DNA of 44,272 nucleotides from Mesorhizobium alhagi CCNWXJ12-2 (GTDB taxonomy: Bacteria > Pseudomonadota > Alphaproteobacteria > Rhizobiales > Rhizobiaceae): NCBI RefSeq assembly GCF_000236565.1, contig NZ_AHAM01000223.1, positions 1 to 44,272 of the forward strand. The letters are read 5' to 3'. The notes below the pieces were generated by a model. It ran no database searches and was not told the origin of the DNA. It saw only the letters and a program-made list of their open reading frames with translations. Below, one piece after another: positions 1-8,040 of this stretch. A program made the position numbers and the translations under genes. Each line of letters opens with the position of its first letter. Positions within the stretch are counted from its first letter, which is position 1.

Positions 1-176
1 GTTACGTCTTCGGTGAGAGCACCGCGACGGCCGACGCCTCCAACACGCTCTCGGCGTTCAACCAGGAAATCGTGATGGGTGCCAACCTGCAGCAGAACGC
101 GGTCGACATGACCGTGGTGGGCGGCAACCTGAACAACACGATTTACGGCGAAGACGGCGACAGCACCGGCGCATAA
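1..176 (+). CDS. C-terminal end of a probable type I-secreted protein (partial)
   Basis: The gene enters from the left edge, so only its last 58 codons are visible (reading from base 3, stop TAA at 174-176). The tail is rich in Asn, Gln, Gly, Thr and Asp and nearly lacks Lys, Arg and Cys, as in repeat-type secreted proteins. It contains the pattern NQEIVMGANLQQN followed by DMTVVGGNLNN, which resembles in style the Asn/Gln-spaced repeats of the protein encoded just downstream. With two type I exporter genes following on the same strand, I infer it is another cargo or surface protein of that system. The family is not recognised and the N-terminus is missing. Confidence 0.7.
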   Translation, partial: YVFGESTATADASNTLSAFNQEIVMGANLQQNAVDMTVVGGNLNNTIYGEDGDSTGA

Positions 177-219
177 AGCCGACAGATTCCGTGCTCGTCA
201 CGAAATCTCGAAGAACAAC

Positions 220-245
220 GGACTGCGCGGGAAACCGCGCAGTCC
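220..245 (+). terminator. Perfect 11-bp hairpin with GAAA tetraloop
   Basis: GGACTGCGCGG (220-230) pairs perfectly with CCGCGCAGTCC (235-245) around a GAAA loop of the GNRA type. It lies 44 bases after the stop of the upstream gene and 58 bases before the next start. No T-run follows, so it may be an attenuator, a processing or stability element, or a Rho-assisted terminator. Attenuating hairpins between cargo and exporter genes are known from other type I secretion operons. Confidence 0.7.
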
Positions 246-303
246 AGCTCCACAAAAGACCGGATCGGAAGAAATGCCGATCATCTGAGAGGAGGCGAGG
301 CTC

Positions 304-2358
304 GTGCATATGGACAAGATCACCGAGGCAATCGCCCACTTCATCGGACTGTTTCAGATCACGCTCGAAGAAGCGCGTCTGCGCGATGCCTACGAGGAAT
401 TCAAGGCGCAGCAGGCACGCAAGCAGGACGAAGGCGATCTTTCGGGCTTGCAGGTGACCGCCGGGGCGCCGTTTGCCTTTGAAGGGTTCAGTCCTGAAGT
501 CAAATACGCACCCGTGCCGCCGGAATATGTCTGGTTGGACGCCGCGTCATTCGTCAAATTCGTACCGCCGGACATCCCTGTGCTGCCGCCGCTGCAGGAG
601 GCCGCGTTCCCGGGATACGTGACGCCGGCGGACGCGAACCCAGGCCCATCATCCGGCGGGCGCGCCGTCGATCTCCCGGACATCCCAATCATCGGTTCGG
701 TGGCGGCCATCATCACCCAGCACATCGGGCTTTCAGACAACGACTATTTCGGAGTAGGCGGTCACGGCCTGCTGTTCTCGCCGGAACAGAACGACGGTTC
801 CGAAGTTACCGCCTTGCTGGCGGAAGCGACCGAACTGTCGCCCCTTGCAGATCTCGAGCTTGCCGATCTGGCGGGAGGAGCCCGCGGCTTTGCGACGACC
901 GTTGTGGAGCAACTGGCTGCCGCCCCGCAGGATTCTGGCGGCGAGGCGGAGGTTTTCAGGCTCCAATCGACTGTCATCGAAGGAACCTATGTGAACGGCC
1001 GACTGGTTGAGGAGGCTCCGAAACTCGAGGACTATCTCGACCTGCAGGACAAGGCCGGAGAGGAAGCAGACTCCGAAGAGAACGATGGCACGGTGCACGG
1101 CAGCGCCCGCCAGGGAGAGACCGCCGAGCAGGAAACCGCGACCAACCATTACGGAAGCGACACCTTCAAGGCCTCGGTGGAACTTCAGGCCGGCGGCAAT
1201 ACGCTGATCAATGCGGTGAATCTGGAAAACAATTGGCTCGCGGGATCGGTCAGTGCGGTCATGGGCGACCACATCGAGCTCAACGTGGTCATCCAGATAA
1301 ACGCCTGGGGCGATAGTGACTGGATCACATCCTCGATCGCCTCATGGGCCAATGACCCCCATGACACCACTGCCTTCAATATCGCGACCTTCGAGCGCTA
1401 CGACCCGTCCGCGTCGGAGGGCGACAGCGCCGAACCGATCCAGGGCGGCTTTCCCAAGCACTGGGTGGTCAAGGAGGTGACAGGCGATCTGCTGATCATG
1501 AACTGGATAGAGCAGTATTCGTTCATGATGGACAACGACATCGGAATTTTGTCGTCGTCCGGCGTGACCACGCGCGTAATCGGCGGCCAGAACACCGGGA
1601 CCAACGAGATCTCGCTGGCCGAGCTTGGCCTCAACTACGACCTCATCATCATCGGCGGCTCGGTTTTCGACCTGAACATCATCCAGCAAATGAATGTTCT
1701 TATCGACAACGACCTGATCGGTGCGTTGCCTGATTTTCAGACCACCGGCAACGGGTCGGTCTCGACCGGGGCAAATCTGCTTTGGAACCAAGCGCACATC
1801 TACACGGTCGGAGGCGCCGATCGCTTCGAGGCGCTGCCGGACGCCTATGGACAGGCGGCCAAGAACCTCGCAAACGGTGGCAACAGCCTTCCCGACGGGG
1901 TGTTGAACGACAGCGCCTTCGCCGGGCTGGGCCTTCTGCGGGTGCTCCACATCACCGGCGACCTGATCAATCTGCAGTACGTCAAGCAGACGAATATCCT
2001 CGGCGACAGCGACCAGGTTGCCTTGGCCATGAATGCGGTACAGCCCCATCCAGAAGCCGATTGGACGGTCTCCACGGGCACAAATTCGCTGGTCAATCTG
2101 GCCGGCATCACGGATGTCGACGGGATCGGCAAGACCTATGTCGGCGGCGAACAATATTCGGACGAGATACTCATACAAGCCGAGTTGATCTCCAGCGAAC
2201 CGGATCTGGGCGCCCAGGATCCCGACAAGCTCGTCAACGAGGCGGTCGCTTTCCTCAGCGACGACATGACGGAGGCCGATCAGACATCGCCCAACGGGTC
2301 GGGGCCATACCCGACCGATGCGGGTCAGTCGGACGGTCTGCAGAGCATGCTCGCTTAA
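304..2358 (+). CDS. Large Asn/Asp-repeat protein, probable type I secretion substrate
   Basis: This acidic 684-residue protein has no signal peptide and no membrane segment. Residues 1-40 look like an amphipathic helix, 50-130 are Pro-rich and 200-290 are acidic. From about 295 to 632 it carries two alternating repeat types. Type B has the form LNxxxQxNxxxDxD, seen at 322-340 (ELNVVIQINAWGDSDW), 395-413, 453-471 and 552-570; a weaker copy is at 614-632. Type A has the form STGxNxLxNxAxI, seen at 296-307, 487-499 and 590-602. RTX nonapeptides are absent. The gene ends 20 bases before the ABC exporter gene, so I infer it is that exporter's cargo. The GTG at 304 sits 8 bases after GGAGG; an in-frame ATG at 310 is an alternative start. 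I do not recognise the family by name. Confidence 0.8.
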   Translation: MHMDKITEAIAHFIGLFQITLEEARLRDAYEEFKAQQARKQDEGDLSGLQVTAGAPFAFEGFSPEVKYAPVPPEYVWLDAASFVKFVPPDIPVLPPLQEAAFPGYVTPADANPGPSSGGRAVDLPDIPIIGSVAAIITQHIGLSDNDYFGVGGHGLLFSPEQNDGSEVTALLAEATELSPLADLELADLAGGARGFATTVVEQLAAAPQDSGGEAEVFRLQSTVIEGTYVNGRLVEEAPKLEDYLDLQDKAGEEADSEENDGTVHGSARQGETAEQETATNHYGSDTFKASVELQAGGNTLINAVNLENNWLAGSVSAVMGDHIELNVVIQINAWGDSDWITSSIASWANDPHDTTAFNIATFERYDPSASEGDSAEPIQGGFPKHWVVKEVTGDLLIMNWIEQYSFMMDNDIGILSSSGVTTRVIGGQNTGTNEISLAELGLNYDLIIIGGSVFDLNIIQQMNVLIDNDLIGALPDFQTTGNGSVSTGANLLWNQAHIYTVGGADRFEALPDAYGQAAKNLANGGNSLPDGVLNDSAFAGLGLLRVLHITGDLINLQYVKQTNILGDSDQVALAMNAVQPHPEADWTVSTGTNSLVNLAGITDVDGIGKTYVGGEQYSDEILIQAELISSEPDLGAQDPDKLVNEAVAFLSDDMTEADQTSPNGSGPYPTDAGQSDGLQSMLA

Positions 2359-2378
2359 TCGAAATCCGCGGAGCACCA

Positions 2379-4970
2379 ATGACTGATGACAGAGACATGT
2401 CGTGGCGCTCGCGCGACGACGATCGTCCAGAAGAGGAAGGTTACGAGCATTGTCCCAGGCTCTCCGAGATGCTTAGGCCTCAGGAAGACGCGATGGATCG
2501 TTCGGTCGACAAGATCGACGATGTGATAGCCGAATTGCACAAGGCCATTTCCGACGACAGTCCGCCCCGAGCACAAAAACGTGTCGAGGAAGGAGAACGA
2601 GGCGTCATTGAAAAGGCAGCGCCGCCGCTTGCCGAGGCGGCGGTTCAAAAGACCCCTTCAAGCACGAACGCAAACCCGGCCGCCGTTGACATCTCCGGGC
2701 CGCACGGGTCGGGCGGGCAGAAGCCGCCGGCCGTGCAGCCCACACCGCGGCAGGGTTCGGACGAAAACCTCCACAAGGCGCAAGCTATACCGACACTCGC
2801 CGCCGAGCATCGGTCGCAGGATCGCACCGTCACGCCGAGCCCGAGTGCGAAAACGGAGACCACCCCATCGGGAGCGCACGCCGCAGGCTTCGGGCTGCGG
2901 CAGAATCCGGCCGCCACGCCGGTTCAACCTGCTGCAGCGACCGCACCGCGACCTGCTTCCGACGCGGCGGGGGGCCAGGCCAGAACGCCGGCCCCTGGAC
3001 AGCCTAAGGCAGCGGCCAGCCCCAGCCCGCAGCCAGTTGCTCCAGAGCAGATCCGGGCAAAAAGCGAGAGCCTGCCGCCTCCGCAACTAAAAGCCGAAAA
3101 GTCGCCGGAGGGGATGATAACGATCGACGGCGATCGCGGACCGGTTAAAGCCAAGGATCATCTACCCCATGACGGCGGTTCCTCCGGCGGCGGCAAGGGC
3201 CGATCCGGCGGCGGCGGTGGCGGCGGCGGCGGCGCATTTCACAAGCGCCTGGGGCCAGTAGACTTTGCCGCCTCCCTCAAAGCCGGCAAACGGGCGGTCA
3301 AGCAAAACCTCATTGCTGTGATGGTGTTCACCGTCGCCACCAACCTGCTCGTCCTGGCCATACCCATCTACCTGTTTCAAATATCGGACCGGGTGCTGAC
3401 GAGCCGTTCGACTGACACGCTCGTCATGCTGACGATCGTCGTCGTCGGCGCGGTTGTGCTTCAGGCGACGTTCGATGCGATCCGCCGCTTCATTTTGATG
3501 CGGACGGCCGTCGAAGTCGCCGCTCAGCTTGGGTCCCCAATTTTGAGCGCAGCTGCCCGCGCCTCCCTCCATGGGAACGGCCGCGAATACCAGACGCTGG
3601 GGGATCTGCAACAACTTCGCTCCTTCCTGGTATCAGGCACGCTGCTGGCCTTCCTGGATGCGCCGATGGCCCCGCTATTCATTCTCGCGGTGTTCCTCGT
3701 CCATCCCCATCTTGGCTTCATTGTCGTTGCGTCGGCTCTGGTGCTGTTGGTACTCACGCTGCTGAACCAACGCGCCACGTCCAGTCCGTTCGGCGAAGCC
3801 AACGCCGCCCAGAGCAAGGCGAACCTGCATCTGGACTCGATGTCCCGAAATTCGCAGATCATCAACGCGCTGGCGATGATCCCGGAAGCAGTGAGAATCT
3901 GGGGCAAGGACACCGCAAGTTCTCTAACGGCGCAGGTCGTTGCGCAAGACCGCAACATCGCATTTGCATCCGTTTCCCGCGCGACCCGGCTTCTGACGCA
4001 GGTGATGATGCTGGGCTGGGGCGCCTACCTGGCGATCGAGGGCTCGATAACGGGCGGGATGGTGATCGCGGCATCCATTATTGCCGGCCGCGCGCTGGGA
4101 CCGATCGAAGGTGCAATCGAAGGCTGGAACCAGTTCGTGCAGTCGCGGGCCGCCTATGGTCGAATAACTGCATTGCTTCAGGCCTCGCCGCTCAATTTCG
4201 AGCGATTGAACCTTCCAAGGCCGCAGGGGCGTCTTGACATAGAGCGGCTGCTTTTCGTTCCCCAGGGCACCAAGCGCGTCGTCCTCAACGGCATTTCCTT
4301 CTCGCTCTCACCGGGAGATTCGCTTGCGATCATCGGAAATTCAGGCGCCGGCAAGACGACCTTGGGCAAGATGCTTGTCGGGTCGATCCTGCCGACGTCG
4401 GGCAATGTGCGGCTCGACCTCATGGATCTGAGAAACTGGGACCCGCGCCAGTTCGGTGAAAATATCGGCTATCTGCCGCAGGACGTGCAACTGTTTCCCG
4501 GTACCATCAAGGCGAACATCGCGCGGATGCGTGAAGATGTGACAGATGCGGAAATCTATGAAGCCGCCCAATTGGCTGACGTTCACGAGATGATCGCCAC
4601 TCTGCCGCACGGCTACGAGACGATCGTTGCTGCTGACGGCTCTCCACTCTCGGGCGGCCAGAAGCAGCGGGTCGCTTTGGCGCGCGCCTTCTTCGGCAAT
4701 CCCCGGATGGTGGTGCTGGATGAACCCAATTCGAACCTGGACAGTGCCGGAGACACTGCGCTCGCTCGAGCACTGCAGCATGCCAAGGCGAACAAAATAA
4801 CGGTCATCACCATTACGCAGCGGCCTTCGATTCTCCAGAACGTCGACAAAATCCTGCTTCTCGTCAACGGAACAGTCGCTCTGTTCGGTAAACGCACGGA
4901 TGTTGTCCAGGCGTTGCAGTCTCGCGGGATCAGCATTGAAGGCGGATCATTCGGACATCAGATTGAATAG
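2379..4970 (+). CDS. Type I secretion ABC exporter (PrtD/HlyB class) with long disordered N-terminus
   Basis: This 863-residue fused permease-ATPase is expected to drive one-step export of an unfolded protein across the inner membrane. Residues 1-290 are low-complexity: an acidic start, then a Pro/Ala/Gln-rich stretch, ending in a poly-Gly run at about 268-285. The membrane domain covers about 305-590. In the nucleotide-binding domain Walker A is GNSGAGKTT (653-661), the signature is LSGGQ (757-761) and Walker B is MVVLDEP (777-783). PrtD-type exporters are usually about 570-600 residues, so the N-terminus is an extra module. At the H-loop the expected His is Gln814 (ITQRPS). An ATG at 2379, soon after the previous stop, sets the start; the frame stays open further upstream but overlaps the previous gene. 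The adaptor gene follows after 12 bases. Confidence 0.93.
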   Translation: MTDDRDMSWRSRDDDRPEEEGYEHCPRLSEMLRPQEDAMDRSVDKIDDVIAELHKAISDDSPPRAQKRVEEGERGVIEKAAPPLAEAAVQKTPSSTNANPAAVDISGPHGSGGQKPPAVQPTPRQGSDENLHKAQAIPTLAAEHRSQDRTVTPSPSAKTETTPSGAHAAGFGLRQNPAATPVQPAAATAPRPASDAAGGQARTPAPGQPKAAASPSPQPVAPEQIRAKSESLPPPQLKAEKSPEGMITIDGDRGPVKAKDHLPHDGGSSGGGKGRSGGGGGGGGGAFHKRLGPVDFAASLKAGKRAVKQNLIAVMVFTVATNLLVLAIPIYLFQISDRVLTSRSTDTLVMLTIVVVGAVVLQATFDAIRRFILMRTAVEVAAQLGSPILSAAARASLHGNGREYQTLGDLQQLRSFLVSGTLLAFLDAPMAPLFILAVFLVHPHLGFIVVASALVLLVLTLLNQRATSSPFGEANAAQSKANLHLDSMSRNSQIINALAMIPEAVRIWGKDTASSLTAQVVAQDRNIAFASVSRATRLLTQVMMLGWGAYLAIEGSITGGMVIAASIIAGRALGPIEGAIEGWNQFVQSRAAYGRITALLQASPLNFERLNLPRPQGRLDIERLLFVPQGTKRVVLNGISFSLSPGDSLAIIGNSGAGKTTLGKMLVGSILPTSGNVRLDLMDLRNWDPRQFGENIGYLPQDVQLFPGTIKANIARMREDVTDAEIYEAAQLADVHEMIATLPHGYETIVAADGSPLSGGQKQRVALARAFFGNPRMVVLDEPNSNLDSAGDTALARALQHAKANKITVITITQRPSILQNVDKILLLVNGTVALFGKRTDVVQALQSRGISIEGGSFGHQIE

Positions 4971-4982
4971 CGGGGCAAAGAC

Positions 4983-6320
4983 ATGTCGGACGTTGCAAAA
5001 GTTCACGATCTCGAGTGGTACGCAGACGTTCCACGGTCGATCTGGAAGCAGACCTTGATAGGCTTGCTGCTGCTTGCGGTGAGTTTCGGCGGATTCGGAA
5101 CGTGGGCGTTCACGGCTCCCCTGGCGGCGGCCGTCATCGCACAGGGAAGCTTCGTGGCGACCGGCCAGAACAAGATCGTACAGCATCTGGAAGGAGGGAT
5201 CATCAAGGAGATCTTGGTGAGCGAAGGCGATCTGGTGAACGCCGGCCAGCCGCTGGTGGACCTCGACGAAACGGCAGCCCTGGCAAAGGAACGCCAGTTG
5301 ATCTTGCGCAGAGCAAGGCTGGAGATGATCGCCGCTCGCCTGACCGCCCAGATTCGGGGAAGCGAGAGCATTCAGGTGCCGGATATCATCGCCGAACGCC
5401 GGGACGACCCGGATATCGGTCAAATCGTACGCAGCCAGACGCTCACCTTCGAGGCATGGCGCAAGAAGCTGACGAGCGATCTGGGACTGCTCGACCAGAA
5501 CATCGAGTCCTTCGAGTTCAGGAAGATCGGATATGAACGACAGCGCGAAGCCGTGCAGCAACAGTTGCAACTGCTTGGCGAGGAATACGAAGGCAAGAAG
5601 ATTCTGCTGGATAAAGGCCTGCTCCGGAAGACGGAAATCAAGGCCATTCAACGGGCCATGGCCGACGCGGAAGGGCAAATCGGAAGGCTGGCGGCGGAAA
5701 TTTCCGAGACGGATACACAGATCGTCAAGCAGGAGCAGCAGGCCCGGCAGACGGAACATACCTACCGCGAATCGGCACTTGACGAGCTCCAGGGTATAGA
5801 GGCCGACCTTGAGAGCGTGCGGGAACAATCGCGCGAGGCCACAAGCGTTCTTCGCCGGGCGACAATCCACGCACCCGTGGCCGGCACCGTCGTGCGTCAA
5901 TACTATCATACGTCCGGCGGCGTGATCGAGAGCGGCAAACCCATCCTGGAAATCCTGCCATCGGATGTCCCGCTGATCATCGAGGCCCAAGTCTCCAGGA
6001 ACGAGATCGACAGTGTGAGGATGGGACAGGACGCGACGGTCAGGTTGATCGCACTCAACCAGCGCACGACGCCTGTGCTGAATGGACAGGTGTACTACGT
6101 TTCGGCGGACTCGCTGGCTGAACAAACACCGACCGGCGACCGGGAAGTCTACCTGGCCCGGGTTCGTCTGCCCGCCAGTGAACTTGCCAAGGTTCCCGGA
6201 TTTGCTCCAACGCCGGGCATGCCCGCCGAAATACTGATCCAGACCGCGGAGCGCACGTTCTTCAGCTACATCACCAAGCCGATTACCGACAGCATGGCCA
6301 GGGCATTCATGGAACAGTGA
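4983..6320 (+). CDS. HlyD/PrtE-family periplasmic adaptor of type I secretion
   Basis: This 445-residue membrane fusion protein links the ABC exporter to an outer-membrane channel. There is a short cytoplasmic N-terminus, one membrane segment at about 22-42, a split lipoyl half-motif around 55-95 (VQHLEGGIIKEILVSEGD), a long helical hairpin at about 95-290, the second lipoyl half near 295-315 (IHAPVAGTVV) and a beta-barrel domain. The C-terminal pattern YITKPITDSMARAF is typical of PrtE-like adaptors. It lies 12 bases downstream of the ABC gene in the same operon. Length and layout are complete. No TolC-like gene is nearby, so the outer-membrane partner must be encoded elsewhere. Confidence 0.93.
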   Translation: MSDVAKVHDLEWYADVPRSIWKQTLIGLLLLAVSFGGFGTWAFTAPLAAAVIAQGSFVATGQNKIVQHLEGGIIKEILVSEGDLVNAGQPLVDLDETAALAKERQLILRRARLEMIAARLTAQIRGSESIQVPDIIAERRDDPDIGQIVRSQTLTFEAWRKKLTSDLGLLDQNIESFEFRKIGYERQREAVQQQLQLLGEEYEGKKILLDKGLLRKTEIKAIQRAMADAEGQIGRLAAEISETDTQIVKQEQQARQTEHTYRESALDELQGIEADLESVREQSREATSVLRRATIHAPVAGTVVRQYYHTSGGVIESGKPILEILPSDVPLIIEAQVSRNEIDSVRMGQDATVRLIALNQRTTPVLNGQVYYVSADSLAEQTPTGDREVYLARVRLPASELAKVPGFAPTPGMPAEILIQTAERTFFSYITKPITDSMARAFMEQ

Positions 6321-6362
6321 TGGACGGCACTAGTTTTACTGGAGTGAGGGTGGGGGGGTAAA

Positions 6363-8027
6363 ATGCAGGTTGAGGTTTTTAGCAAGCCGAGCGATCTCGA
6401 ATCGTTGAGAGAGTCTTGGGATCGAATTTACGAACGCGATCCGGAGGCTCATTTCTTCGTCTCCCGGACGCATCTTTCCAGATACATGCGGCTCTTCGAC
6501 GGCGCGTGGTTCATCCTCGCGGCGCGCCCAACGGCGGATTCTGAATATGTCGCGCTCTTTCCGCTGCGGCTCCGTACCAGAATGGACGCAAAAACCGGCC
6601 ATTTCTACAATGAAATCAACATGGCCGGTAATTATGCGTCCGACTACACCGGACTGATATGCGATCCGAGGTTCGCCGAGCCGGCGATCGTTGCCTTTGC
6701 GAAATATCTCAAAAACATGCATTGGGCCCGGATCCACCTTGAGAACATCCGCATGTCCGAAGCCAGGCTACGTCTGCTCATGGCTCAATTTTCGGGCGCC
6801 AGCTTCGGTATCCAGGAGATCAGCCGCGTCAACAAGATCGACAATGTCGATAATCGGAAATGCGTCTCGATAGATCTCCCTGCGTCCTGGGAAGCGTATC
6901 TCGAAGGCAACCTCGGCTCGAACACGCGGCAGAAGCTTCGCCGCTTCCTCCGGAAGGTCGAAGGCTCGCGGGAGTTTCGGATTGCCACCGCCGATGAGAC
7001 GACAATCGCGGGTGATGTGGAGATCCTGCTTCAGCTATGGCGCCAGAAATGGGGGGAAAGGAAAGGCAAACGACTTCCCGTCATCCTGAGCCACAGCCGA
7101 AAGGTGATGAGGGACAACTTTGAAAGCGGCTCCCTGTTCATGCCGATCCTCTGGCAGGGAGACAAGCCAATCGGTGCCCTCGCGATTTTCGTGGATCCGG
7201 TGAAGAAGGCGATGCTCTTCTTCATGGCGGCCCGGGATGAAAGTGTCACCAATTTGCCAGTCGGCCTTATTTTGCATGGCTACAGCATACGTCACGCGAT
7301 CGAACAGGGATTCAAAACCTATGACTTTCTGCGCGGCGATGAGCCCTATAAGTACGCCTTCGGCGTCAAAGAAAGCACAATCTATTGCGGACAGCTTTAC
7401 ACCAGGACCGGGTTGAATCTTGGAAATCAACTTGACGCGCGATCACTGGGTGGCGTTTTAAAAAAAGCGACGGAATATCATAAGGCCGGCCGCCTCGAGG
7501 CAGCCAAGGCCGCCTACCTCCAGATATTACAGGTCGATCCGAACCACCGACGCACACTGTACCAGCTGGCTCAGGTGCTGACCAAAAGCGGCGCACATCG
7601 TCAGGCCGCCGAGGTGTTGGAAAAGCTTTGCGCGCTCTCACCTGCATCGGTGAAGATCTGGCTGCGTCTGGGATTCGTGTTGAAGGCGGCAGGCCGGTTC
7701 GCCGAAGCGATCAGCGCGTTCGAGAAGGCGATGCAACTCAGTCCCGGGCTCACTGTCGCAAAATTCGGAATCGGTCAGAGTCTTCTTCAGCAGTGGCGCC
7801 TTGACGAAGCGGCCGCGGAATTCCGATCAATCCTGCGACAACCGGCAACGAATGTGAATGACCGAGTGCTCCGCAAGGGCGCATGGCTACTCCTCCAAAA
7901 ACTGACGCGTGATGAACCGTCCATCATTCCGCAGAGCGATCATTTGAACCGCAACATCGCGCAGTTGAAAAGCTCGGCATGGACGGCGCTGCGTTCCCCG
8001 GCGCCATTGGCCGCGGCACGGCGATAG
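6363..8027 (+). CDS. GNAT/FemAB-like acyltransferase fused to TPR repeats
   Basis: This 554-residue cytoplasmic protein has two parts. Residues 1-345 match the BioF2/CelD-like GNAT family, related to FemAB aminoacyltransferases: a basic helix NTRQKLRRFLRK (187-198) and the hallmark YDFLRGDEPYKYAFG (320-334). Residues about 365-495 form at least three TPRs, for example around 380-400 and 435-460. Members of this family acylate polysaccharides, lipids or peptides; the acceptor here is unknown. The gene starts 42 bases after the adaptor behind a G-rich ribosome site (GTGAGGGTGGGGGGG, 6345-6359), so it probably belongs to the secretion operon and may modify the exported protein. A role in polysaccharide decoration is the alternative. 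It ends 13 bases from the converging - strand operon. Confidence 0.82.
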   Translation: MQVEVFSKPSDLESLRESWDRIYERDPEAHFFVSRTHLSRYMRLFDGAWFILAARPTADSEYVALFPLRLRTRMDAKTGHFYNEINMAGNYASDYTGLICDPRFAEPAIVAFAKYLKNMHWARIHLENIRMSEARLRLLMAQFSGASFGIQEISRVNKIDNVDNRKCVSIDLPASWEAYLEGNLGSNTRQKLRRFLRKVEGSREFRIATADETTIAGDVEILLQLWRQKWGERKGKRLPVILSHSRKVMRDNFESGSLFMPILWQGDKPIGALAIFVDPVKKAMLFFMAARDESVTNLPVGLILHGYSIRHAIEQGFKTYDFLRGDEPYKYAFGVKESTIYCGQLYTRTGLNLGNQLDARSLGGVLKKATEYHKAGRLEAAKAAYLQILQVDPNHRRTLYQLAQVLTKSGAHRQAAEVLEKLCALSPASVKIWLRLGFVLKAAGRFAEAISAFEKAMQLSPGLTVAKFGIGQSLLQQWRLDEAAAEFRSILRQPATNVNDRVLRKGAWLLLQKLTRDEPSIIPQSDHLNRNIAQLKSSAWTALRSPAPLAAARR

Positions 8028-8040
8028 CCCAGCCGCGCTG

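Noticed and set aside
304-2358. RTX calcium-binding repeats in the 684-residue protein
   Set aside because: I looked for GGxGxDxUx nonapeptides and found none; the repeats have a different Asn/Gln/Asp spacing.
1782-2378. Upstream extension of the first ABC exporter frame
   Set aside because: The frame is open but runs inside the repeat-protein gene; the ATG at 2379, 20 bases after that gene's stop, is the natural start.
4947-6125. Long - strand open frame opposite the first adaptor gene
   Set aside because: It mirrors the codons of a clear HlyD-family gene; high GC leaves the antisense frame open. No domain is seen.
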